Origin: Clostridia bacterium
GTDB lineage: Bacteria > Bacillota_A > Clostridia > TANB77 > CAG-508
DNA length: 64,000 bases
Direction of reading: 5' to 3'
Assembly (NCBI GenBank): GCA_017475185.1
Contig: JAFVGB010000023.1
Span: 1 to 64,000, forward strand
Part shown: piece by piece, positions 19,077 to 25,937 of the stretch
Layout of the letters: each line of letters opens with the position of its first letter
Position numbering within the stretch: the stretch's first letter is position 1
The notes under the pieces: generated by a model
Told to the model about the DNA's origin: nothing
Seen by the model: only the letters and a program-made list of their open reading frames with translations
Databases searched by the model: none
Made by a program: the position numbers and the translations under genes

Positions 19077-20093
19077 TCACATAGACACAATTTCTACACC
19101 TGTATAAAAATGTTTCACAATTTCTTCACAATTATATCCTTGTTTTGCCAGACTATCTGCACCTGTTTGACTCATTCCTACTCCATGTCCATATCCTATA
19201 ACATTAAATTTTACATTTTCTCCAACTTCAATAATAAAATTAGCTGATTTTAGTGAAAAAATTGTTCTTACTTCCACACCAGATAAATTATGATTACCTA
19301 TTTTTATTGTCTTAATTCTTTTTCCTGAAGTATATTCTAATATTTTTATACAATCATTTTCATTAAAATCTATGTAAAAATCTGAATATCTTGCTTTCAT
19401 TTTTGCTATGAACTCTTCTTTTGATAATTCAATTTCTGAACTATATTGGGTATAGCCATCTTCTCCTGATGTTTCTACTGTTTGAAGATAAGGATAATCA
19501 TTTCCACCCCATACATTTACAGGCATTTCAGTTGCTCCTCCACTATTTGAGTGAAAAAAAGCATTAATTGGTTTATTATTATATGTTATTATTTTTCCTT
19601 TTGTTTCATTAACTGCTAAAATAATTTTGTTCCAATTTTCGTTTCTTTTATCTTCATCCCATCTTGACATTCTATCTTCTTTTGAAATCCATGCTTGACA
19701 ACACGCTGAATCATCACATATACACGCATCTCCATGTTTATGTTCATTTTCTAATATTTTATAAATTGTATATGTCCTTGCAACAATTGACTGTGCTTTT
19801 AAAGCCTCTATATCAAAATCAGCTGGCATCTCGGCTGAAACCACTCCATACAAATATTCATCTAAAGGAATCTCTTCAATTTCATTTGTTTTTGCATGTA
19901 ATAATTTTACTGTATTATAATTTTTGTAGTTATATGGAGTTGTATCTATATTTTCTTTTTTTTCTGAGTTATCAGAATTATCTAACTCAATTTTTTCCAA
20001 AGTTTTACTTTCAACTGAAACTTTAGTAAAAAAAATAGGTATTATAAAAGTTAAAATAACTAAAATTAGAACATATAAAACTATTTTTTTCAT
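19077..20093 (-). CDS. spoIID: Stage II sporulation protein D, lytic transglycosylase
   Basis: SpoIID cleaves denuded glycan strands during engulfment together with SpoIIP and SpoIIM. The 338-residue protein has an N-terminal anchor (residues 4-24), the catalytic segment YLYGVVSAEMPADFDIEALK with the family Glu in SAEMP, the Cys-rich metal loop CICDDSACCQAW, and GYGHGVGMSQTGA near the C-terminus. GGAG precedes the ATG. It lies 20 bases after sigF, and the cluster spoIIAA-spoIIAB-sigF-spoIID-spoIIQ is consistent with joint control of early sporulation. Confidence 0.95.
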   Translation of the reverse strand: MKKIVLYVLILVILTFIIPIFFTKVSVESKTLEKIELDNSDNSEKKENIDTTPYNYKNYNTVKLLHAKTNEIEEIPLDEYLYGVVSAEMPADFDIEALKAQSIVARTYTIYKILENEHKHGDACICDDSACCQAWISKEDRMSRWDEDKRNENWNKIILAVNETKGKIITYNNKPINAFFHSNSGGATEMPVNVWGGNDYPYLQTVETSGEDGYTQYSSEIELSKEEFIAKMKARYSDFYIDFNENDCIKILEYTSGKRIKTIKIGNHNLSGVEVRTIFSLKSANFIIEVGENVKFNVIGYGHGVGMSQTGADSLAKQGYNCEEIVKHFYTGVEIVSM

Positions 20094-20113
20094 ATATTAA
20101 TACTCCTATATTT

Positions 20114-20833
20114 TTATACTGCTAACATTTCTTTCATATTGGAAAGAACTCTTTTTTCAATTCTTGAAACCTGTACCTGACTTATTCCTAAAACTTTAGC
20201 TACTTGTGATTGCGTACTGCCCCTAAAATATCTTAATAAAATTATCTTTTTTTCTCTTTCATTAAGCCTACTGATAGCATCTTTCAGAATAATATTATCA
20301 ATCAAATGTTTCTCGATATCTTCATTTGTTGAAATTTTATCTAGCATATTTCCTTCGCCATCATCTTTATAATTAAGGTCATATATTGAATCAACACAAT
20401 TTATTGAATCTAAAGCAGCAGCAATTTCTTCTTTTGAAATATTTAAAATCTTTGCAATTTCTTCAACTTTTATTTCTACTCCATTTTTATTTATATATTC
20501 TTTCTGAATTTCTCTAATTTTTATACACAATTCTTTTGTGCTTCTACTCACTTTAATTGGTCCATCATCTCTTATAAATCTTTTTATTTCTCCTAATATA
20601 TATGGTACTGCATATGTTGATAATTGTACTTCAAAATTAGTATCAAATCTTCTTATTGATTTTATAAAGCCTAAAGAACCTATTTGATATAAGTCATCAA
20701 CCTCATATCCCCTATCTTTGAATCTCCTAACAATACTCCAAATTAGTCCTGAATTGTTTTCAACTAATTTTGTCATTGCGTCTTCATTTCCTTCTTTGGC
20801 TTTAATAATATCTTCAACATTGTTTTCATACAT
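20114..20833 (-). CDS. sigF: RNA polymerase sigma-F, forespore-specific
   Basis: Sigma-F directs the first forespore programme and is held inactive by SpoIIAB. The 239-residue protein has region 2 (VDDLYQIGSLGFIKSIRRFD, FSTYAVPYILGEIKRFIRDD-like sequence here as QLSTYAVPYILGEIKRF), region 3 (VSRSTKEL) and region 4 (QSQVAKVLGISQVQVSRIEKR). Its place after spoIIAB makes it sigma-F rather than sigma-G. AAGGAAGG precedes the start. Confidence 0.95.
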   Translation of the reverse strand: MYENNVEDIIKAKEGNEDAMTKLVENNSGLIWSIVRRFKDRGYEVDDLYQIGSLGFIKSIRRFDTNFEVQLSTYAVPYILGEIKRFIRDDGPIKVSRSTKELCIKIREIQKEYINKNGVEIKVEEIAKILNISKEEIAAALDSINCVDSIYDLNYKDDGEGNMLDKISTNEDIEKHLIDNIILKDAISRLNEREKKIILLRYFRGSTQSQVAKVLGISQVQVSRIEKRVLSNMKEMLAV

Positions 20834-20874
20834 ATTATTATATACAAGCCTTCCTTTCTATCTTTTGTAAAATT

Positions 20875-21366
20875 CTATTTCACACCACATAATGAATCAT
20901 TTTTTATCTGTAATTCTTCATCTTCATTAGAAGATATTTTCTCTATTGTCTTTTTCATTGTAACTTTTGTACCAAGTCCTAAAACAGATTCAATATGTAC
21001 TTCATCCATAAAACTTTCCATTATTGTAAATCCCATTCCTGATCTTTCTAAATTAGGTTTAGATGTATATAATGGTTTTCTTGCTACTTCCACATTTTCA
21101 ATTCCCTTTCCTGAATCAGAGATTTCTATTTCTATTGTATTTGCAAAGATTTTTGCTAAAATTTTTATCTTTCCATCCATATTTTCATATCCATGAATTA
21201 TGCTATTAGTAACAGCTTCAGAAACTGCTGTTTTAATATCTGCAAGTTCTTCAATTGTTGGATCTAACTGAGCAGCAAATGCAGCAACAGTTATACGAGC
21301 AAATGCCTCATTATTTGATTTACTCAAAAATTCCAACTTCATCTCATTTTCATATAAACCTTTCAT
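20875..21366 (-). CDS. spoIIAB: Anti-sigma-F factor and kinase SpoIIAB
   Basis: SpoIIAB binds sigma-F and phosphorylates SpoIIAA. This GHKL ATPase shows the N box [13 protein letters not shown], the G1 box [10 protein letters not shown] and G2 [15 protein letters not shown]. It is 163 residues, slightly longer than B. subtilis SpoIIAB because of a charged C-terminal tail. The ATG at 21366 follows AAGGATGG. A second ATG eight codons later matches the B. subtilis N-terminus better, so the exact start is not certain. Confidence 0.95.
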   Translation of the reverse strand: MKGLYENEMKLEFLSKSNNEAFARITVAAFAAQLDPTIEELADIKTAVSEAVTNSIIHGYENMDGKIKILAKIFANTIEIEISDSGKGIENVEVARKPLYTSKPNLERSGMGFTIMESFMDEVHIESVLGLGTKVTMKKTIEKISSNEDEELQIKNDSLCGVK

Positions 21367-21432
21367 TTATTCCATCCTTTGTAAAATATATTTAGGTTTT
21401 TTACTGGTTATACCTATAAACCAATATTTAAA

Positions 21433-21753
21433 TTATGCACTTTTACTAGCAACAACAGGAATAATTTTTAAAATTCCACTCATTTCAAATATTTTCTTTA
21501 CAGCTGGATTTACATTAGTAAGTTCAACCGTTCCTCCAAGCATATTTGCAGTTTTATATCTTCCAATTATCATTCCTATTCCACTACTGTCCATAAAAGA
21601 CACCTTATCAAGATCAAATAAAACTTTTCTAGGCATATATCTTGTAATTTCATTATCCGCTAACCTCCTTATTTTTTCTGTACTGTGGTGATCAATTTCA
21701 TCCGTAATTTTTATTAGTAATAACTTGTCCTCTTTCAAAAATTCACTTTCCAA
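21433..21753 (-). CDS. spoIIAA: Anti-anti-sigma factor SpoIIAA
   Basis: SpoIIAA frees sigma-F when unphosphorylated. This 106-residue STAS protein has the phosphoacceptor motif FMDSSGIGMIIGRYK, with the target serine expected at residue 57. It starts at TTG with AAGGAGG eight bases upstream and heads the spoIIA operon. A sigma-H promoter would be expected upstream. I could not identify one with confidence. Confidence 0.95.
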   Translation of the reverse strand: MESEFLKEDKLLLIKITDEIDHHSTEKIRRLADNEITRYMPRKVLFDLDKVSFMDSSGIGMIIGRYKTANMLGGTVELTNVNPAVKKIFEMSGILKIIPVVASKSA

Positions 21754-21866
21754 AATACAATCCTCCTTACTATTTAATTTATAAATTTGATTATAGTTCT
21801 ATTTCCATTTTTTTCCAAGAGCGAAAAATAAGAAGTTTTGTCGAACCCCAAAAAAGTTTTCGACAA

Positions 21867-21929
21867 AAAAAATAGCGTAAGTTTGAAGTAAACCAATTTT
21901 GTTCACTTAAAACTCATGCTATTTTTTAA
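21867..21929 (-). terminator. Long-stem terminator after XRE gene
   Basis: On the minus strand AATAGCATGAGTTTTAAG pairs imperfectly with CTTCAAACTTACGCTATT, with GTGAAC and GTTTAC extending the stem, then a T-run. It separates the XRE gene from spoIIAA. Confidence 0.75.
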
Positions 21930-21940
21930 TTCTCTTTTTA

Positions 21941-22354
21941 TTACTTTTTTGAATTATCTTTTTTTCCAATTTTTCTACTTGCAGTCATCTTATCTAAATT
22001 TGGATATGCAGCTACAATTAAATCTTTTATAACTGCTAATTCTTCTTCATTACATCTATCAATAATATTTTTTAATATTTCTTTATTGCTAAATTCATCT
22101 TTTTTATATTTATACACTTCACTATCCTCATAAAGCAAGCTATCACTTGAAACTTTTAGGGCTTGAGAAATTTGATATAAAGTATGAACACTACAACTAC
22201 TATTTCCTTTTTCTAATTCAGAAACATAATTTTCTGAACGATTTATCATACCAGCAAATTTTTCTTTTGTTAAACCTATTGAAACTCTATATTTTTTTGT
22301 TCTCTCTCCAAACCCATTCCAATCTTGATATTCGTATCTATCTGTTCTACTCAT
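21941..22354 (-). CDS. XRE-family transcriptional regulator
   Basis: A 137-residue DNA-binding protein with an N-terminal Cro/C1-type helix-turn-helix (about residues 20-72: RKSIGLTKEKFAG-like, then ENYVSELEKG) and a C-terminal charged helical tail of unknown role ending in basic residues. I chose the ATG at 22354. GGAGG lies upstream, and an earlier TTG would overlap it. It lies upstream of spoIIAA, separated by a terminator. Target unknown. A link to sporulation is only positional. Confidence 0.85.
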   Translation of the reverse strand: MSRTDRYEYQDWNGFGERTKKYRVSIGLTKEKFAGMINRSENYVSELEKGNSSCSVHTLYQISQALKVSSDSLLYEDSEVYKYKKDEFSNKEILKNIIDRCNEEELAVIKDLIVAAYPNLDKMTASRKIGKKDNSKK

Positions 22355-22519
22355 ACTTTTTAATTCCTCCAATACTAGCAAATTTAATTATTCTTCTTTG
22401 CTAGTATTATCGCACGAATTCAAAAAATTGATTATCAACTACCATTAATTTATTTTTAATATTCGTACTTTACGTTGAGGTCAAATAAAAAACGAATGTT
22501 GCTTCGTTACCTTTCTTTA

Positions 22520-22879
22520 TTATTTTATTAATTTTAATTGATCAACTATCAAACTATAATCCTTAATTGGTTTGTTTATATATCCATCCATAATTTCTGT
22601 ATCAATTACTTTATTATCACATGCTGTTACAACCAGAAATTTAGGTGATTTTTCTCTATTTTTATATTTCCTAATCACCTCCAAACCTGTTAATTTATTG
22701 TTTCTGCATAAATCTGTTATAACTATTTCTGGATACAAACTATCAATCATCATAATTTCTTCTTTATCAGAAACACATGTACCTAAAATATCAATTTCTT
22801 CATATTTTTCAAGATTTGCTTTCATTACTTTACTTACATCTTCATTATCATCTGCAATTATTATTTTTATTTTCTCCAT
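22520..22879 (-). CDS. Stand-alone response-regulator receiver domain
   Basis: A 119-residue single receiver domain with no output domain. Acidic pocket residues Asp10 and Asp11 (IADDNED), phosphoacceptor Asp56 (VITDLCRN), Thr85 and Lys103 (NKPIK) are all present, so it should be phosphorylatable. The N-terminus resembles the Spo0A receiver more than CheY. An AAAGGAG site precedes the ATG. It is monocistronic, near the spoIIA cluster. It could be a Spo0F-like phosphorelay intermediate, but only position and fold suggest this. Confidence 0.85.
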   Translation of the reverse strand: MEKIKIIIADDNEDVSKVMKANLEKYEEIDILGTCVSDKEEIMMIDSLYPEIVITDLCRNNKLTGLEVIRKYKNREKSPKFLVVTACDNKVIDTEIMDGYINKPIKDYSLIVDQLKLIK

Positions 22880-23040
22880 ATATTTCTCCTTTTATTTATT
22901 ATTTCCTACTTATTTTTTTGGTAATTGGTACTTTATATATTTTACATCTTCTGAAATGAAAAAAATGTAGAAATTTGTCGAAAAATAAAAATATTTTAAT
23001 ATATTAATTAAATTTAACATTTCATATCTAACAAATAAAA

Positions 23041-23093
23041 CATTTTGAGACGGTCTTTTTGAAGATTAGCTTTGAAAAGACCGTCTCGAAATG
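23041..23093. repeat. Inverted repeat with GAGACGGTCTTTT arms
   Basis: 19-base arms (23041-23059 and 23075-23093) with one mismatch flank a 15-base loop. The core GACGGTC/GACCGTC is the one seen in other repeats. It lies before the end of the ABC operon, where it could also act in termination. Confidence 0.75.
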
Positions 23094-23101
23094 TATTATT
23101 T

Positions 23102-23881
23102 TTAAACTCTAGAACTCATTAAATTGCTTGATGAATAACTTTTCAGTCCCTTATTAAATGCAAGAAATGCTAAAATTACACTTATAATTGTAACTCCTAG
23201 AATAATAAGTAAACTTACTAAGTCAAATTTTATAATTATATGTAATGGCATATAATTTGTTAACCCAACCGGGATTATTGTATAAAAAATAAGTTTTACA
23301 GTGTTTTTAAAAATTGTATCTGGATACGTTGCAAAATTTATTATTGCACCAGACAATGTATCAACTAATACATCTCCTTTTACAAATTTAAAACAAATAC
23401 AACTTAAAATAATCGTAAAAGCTGTAACTATAATACTTCCAGTAATACTGAACAATACAAATAATCCTAATTGTGCTAAATCCAAATGACAAAATAATAC
23501 TACAATAAATCCATACAAAATATCACCTATTGCTGAAATACTAGTATCTGAGGTTATTACACTTAAAAGTACATTTTTAGGTTGAACTAAAAATGAGTCA
23601 AGCTTACCATTAATTATTAAATCTGGTAATTCGAATGCTTTATAGAAAAGCAAACGTGAAAAGCCAAAAACTGTCGCTGATAACCCCCATAATACTAAGA
23701 CATTATTTAGCTGATATCCACCAAAATCTTCTTTAATTCCAAATAAGATTACCCATTGTATTATAAATGTGGCATCATTTAAAATCATGAAAATAATGTT
23801 GGTTATAAATGTTACTTTGTTAGTCATTTGCTTCATTATATTATATTTTAAAGATAGCATTATTACTTTTAGTTGATTCAT
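23102..23881 (-). CDS. ABC-2 family permease (DUF990-like), second subunit
   Basis: A 259-residue membrane protein with about six hydrophobic segments and a SFLVQPKNVLLSV loop typical of PF06182 ABC-2 permeases. It is the last of three tightly packed genes (ATPase, permease, permease), with a 3-base gap to the previous one. Together they form an export-type ABC transporter. Related systems are annotated as exporters of toxic cations or unknown substrates. The substrate here cannot be read from sequence. Confidence 0.82.
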   Translation of the reverse strand: MNQLKVIMLSLKYNIMKQMTNKVTFITNIIFMILNDATFIIQWVILFGIKEDFGGYQLNNVLVLWGLSATVFGFSRLLFYKAFELPDLIINGKLDSFLVQPKNVLLSVITSDTSISAIGDILYGFIVVLFCHLDLAQLGLFVLFSITGSIIVTAFTIILSCICFKFVKGDVLVDTLSGAIINFATYPDTIFKNTVKLIFYTIIPVGLTNYMPLHIIIKFDLVSLLIILGVTIISVILAFLAFNKGLKSYSSSNLMSSRV

Positions 23882-23884
23882 TTT

Positions 23885-24676
23885 CTAACCTCCATTCACA
23901 TTTAATTTTTTTGTTCCAATTTTGTATAATACTAATAAAATAGAACTACTTATTACCAAGTAAATGGTTTGAACAGCAATAATTTGCCAAAACATCCCAA
24001 AACTAAAATCTATTATTAACTTTGCTGGTCCATATGTAACTGCTAAAACCGGAGTACACTTAATTATAGGTTGTAACCATTTTGGAAACATTTCAACTGG
24101 AAATATAGTACCTAGTACCAAAATTAATTTATCATAAATCCAATGAAATGGTGTTGAATCCTCTATCCAAAAAGAAATTACACTAATTGTAATTCTTATT
24201 ACTGAATTTATAAGAATTCCTAGAATTATTGATATTAATATTAAAGGTATATAAGCAAAATTAAACTCTGGAATTTTACCAACCATTACTGTTCCCAATA
24301 ATATTCCAAAAACTATAAATAAAATTAATTTTATTGTTATTTCTCCTAGATGCCTTGCTATCATATATAACACATAATTGTATGGTTTATTAATATTGTA
24401 AGCAATATTACCTGTTTTTATATCAAAGCTTATCTGTTTTGTTAATGTCTTATTTCTAGTTCCAAACCATAACACCTCTGTAATTAATACATACCAAATC
24501 ATTTGATTCATTGAATATCCATTAATAAGTTGGCTCTCATCTTGATATACATATTGCCACAAATTGATGAAAACGAACATTATTATGAAAAATGAAATAA
24601 AGCTAATTAATACACTTGAAATGTATTGAACACTTTCGTTCAAGGTTGCTTTATATATGTGAAAATACTTCTTCAT
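23885..24676 (-). CDS. ABC-2 family permease (DUF990-like), first subunit
   Basis: A 263-residue membrane protein with six predicted helices. The N-terminal YFHIYKATLNESVQYISS and the ISFDIKTGNIAYNINKPYNYVLY loop match PF06182 ABC-2 permeases. It overlaps the ATPase stop by one base, indicating translational coupling. It forms a heterodimeric membrane unit with the next gene. Confidence 0.83.
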   Translation of the reverse strand: MKKYFHIYKATLNESVQYISSVLISFISFFIIMFVFINLWQYVYQDESQLINGYSMNQMIWYVLITEVLWFGTRNKTLTKQISFDIKTGNIAYNINKPYNYVLYMIARHLGEITIKLILFIVFGILLGTVMVGKIPEFNFAYIPLILISIILGILINSVIRITISVISFWIEDSTPFHWIYDKLILVLGTIFPVEMFPKWLQPIIKCTPVLAVTYGPAKLIIDFSFGMFWQIIAVQTIYLVISSSILLVLYKIGTKKLNVNGG

Positions 24677-25656
24677 TATTCATCAACTCCTTTGTAAATT
24701 TTTGTTACAATTTCCTCCAAAGGAACGTTAGAAATATTAATATCATTGATCTTTTCAGTGTCAAGCAGTTTTATTACATCAGCAATACTTTTCTTACTAT
24801 TATCAATTTCAAGTTTTATATTAAAATCTTTTGCTTTTAAAACCTTTATTCCATCCTCATCATGAACATTAACTTTTTCCTTCATTTTAACTTCAACAAT
24901 TTTTTTGTTTAGATAATGATATTTAAGATTTTCCATTGAATCATCAAGAATAATTTTCCCATGGTTTACTATAATTACTCTTTTACACAGTTTTTCAATG
25001 TCTCCAATATCATGACTAGTTAAGAAAATTGTTGTTTTATATTCTTTATTCATTCTTTTAATTAATGTTCTAATATTTTCCTTAACAACTGGGTCTAAGC
25101 CTATTGTAGGTTCATCTAAGAAAAGAATATCTGGCTTATGTATTAAAGATGCTGCTATCTCACATCTAATTCTTTGACCTAATGATAAGTTTCTAACTGG
25201 CCTATTTAAAATTTCATCTAACTCAAACATAACCCTTAATTCTTCAATTCTTTTTTCAATAACCGCATCTGGTAAATCATAAATTGCACCAAAGAATTTA
25301 AAGTTATCATATGGTGTTAGATGAGTCCATAATTGTTCCTTTTGCCCAAAAACAGTACCAATCTTGTGAGCCAATTGTTTTCTATTTTTGCTTGGATCAA
25401 TATCCAAAACACTTATCTCACCTGATGTTGGATATAAGATACCTGTTAGCATCTTAATTGTGGTAGATTTACCAGCACCATTTGGTCCAATAAATGCTAG
25501 GATTTCGCCTTTTTCAACATTAAAACTAATGTCTTTAACTGCCTCTACAGTTTTAAACTTTGGCTTTACAATAGACTTAATACTCCCCTTTAATCCCTTC
25601 TCCTTTTCTTTAATTTTAAATTTCTTTCTAAGATTTTTTACTTCAATTGCATTCAT
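24676..25656 (-). CDS. ABC transporter ATP-binding protein
   Basis: A 326-residue ATPase of the ABC-2 exporter class. It has Walker A GPNGAGKST, the Q-loop in GQKEQLWTHL, the signature NLSLGQRIRCE, Walker B ILFLDEPTIGLD and the H-loop TSHD. The C-terminal 80 residues form the accessory domain common in this subfamily. It is first in a three-gene operon preceded by a leader RNA with a strong attenuator hairpin, so expression may be ligand-controlled. Confidence 0.93.
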   Translation of the reverse strand: MNAIEVKNLRKKFKIKEKEKGLKGSIKSIVKPKFKTVEAVKDISFNVEKGEILAFIGPNGAGKSTTIKMLTGILYPTSGEISVLDIDPSKNRKQLAHKIGTVFGQKEQLWTHLTPYDNFKFFGAIYDLPDAVIEKRIEELRVMFELDEILNRPVRNLSLGQRIRCEIAASLIHKPDILFLDEPTIGLDPVVKENIRTLIKRMNKEYKTTIFLTSHDIGDIEKLCKRVIIVNHGKIILDDSMENLKYHYLNKKIVEVKMKEKVNVHDEDGIKVLKAKDFNIKLEIDNSKKSIADVIKLLDTEKINDINISNVPLEEIVTKIYKGVDE

Positions 25657-25699
25657 TTGTTATCATCTCCCTTTTATAGTTTCAATTTTGTAGAGTAGT

Positions 25700-25737
25700 C
25701 AAATTTCAAATTATTTTGAAATTCGACGGTCCCCGCA
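25700..25737. repeat. TTTCAAA/TTTGAAA palindrome with CGACGGTCCCC
   Basis: AAATTTCAAA and TTTTGAAATT form a hairpin, followed by CGACGGTCCCC. It is the half-form of the dispersed GACGGTC repeat and lies between the attenuator and the ABC ATPase start. Confidence 0.6.
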
Positions 25738-25750
25738 CAAGTAAATAAAA

Positions 25751-25797
25751 AAAAGCCTCGCAAAGAAATCATTTAAGACTCCTCTGCAAGGCTTATA
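25751..25797 (-). terminator. Strong attenuator or terminator hairpin
   Basis: A 17-bp stem with several G-U pairs and no bulges (AGCCTTGCAGAGGAGTC with GATTTCTTTGCGAGGCT) and a 6-base loop, followed on the minus strand by eight T. It lies about 95 bases upstream of the ABC ATPase start. Confidence 0.9.
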
Positions 25798-25890
25798 TTT
25801 TAAAATATAATCTCATGCTTTCTGTGTAAATAGCGACTATTTTTGCTACCCTTTACCGCTCTGATTAAACCATAGGTAAACTCTTAATAT
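25751..25890 (-). ncRNA. Unidentified leader RNA with attenuator before ABC operon
   Basis: A promoter just after valS would give a transcript of about 135 bases before the terminator at 25751-25797. The 5' part holds mutually exclusive pairings: GGTAAA can pair upstream with TTTACC or downstream with TTTAC, and AGCG pairs with CGCT around an A-rich loop. The layout (aptamer-sized region, then a strong terminator, then operon) is riboswitch-like. It lacks the T-box sequence and I could not match it to TPP, FMN, SAM, glycine, c-di-GMP, ykoK or yybP consensus elements. It may also be a free small RNA. Confidence 0.45.
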
Positions 25891-25896
25891 GATATT

Positions 25897-25925
25897 ATGG
25901 TAACATATATTTTTTCATTTGTCAA
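25897..25925 (-). promoter_or_regulatory. Promoter for leader RNA and ABC operon
   Basis: Perfect TTGACA (25920-25925) and TACCAT (25897-25902) with a 17-base spacer, starting 12 bases beyond the valS stop. The -10 is weak (4 of 6). Confidence 0.5.
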
Positions 25926-25937
25926 ATTTTTCTAATC

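Noticed and set aside
22382..22519. Regulatory site or small gene between the XRE and receiver genes
   Set aside because: AT-rich gap with a GAATTC-type stretch but no convincing operator symmetry or coding frame.
25751..25890. Leader RNA as a second T-box
   Set aside because: It lacks the GGTGGTACC T-box sequence and specifier features. GGGTAGC is only a superficial resemblance.
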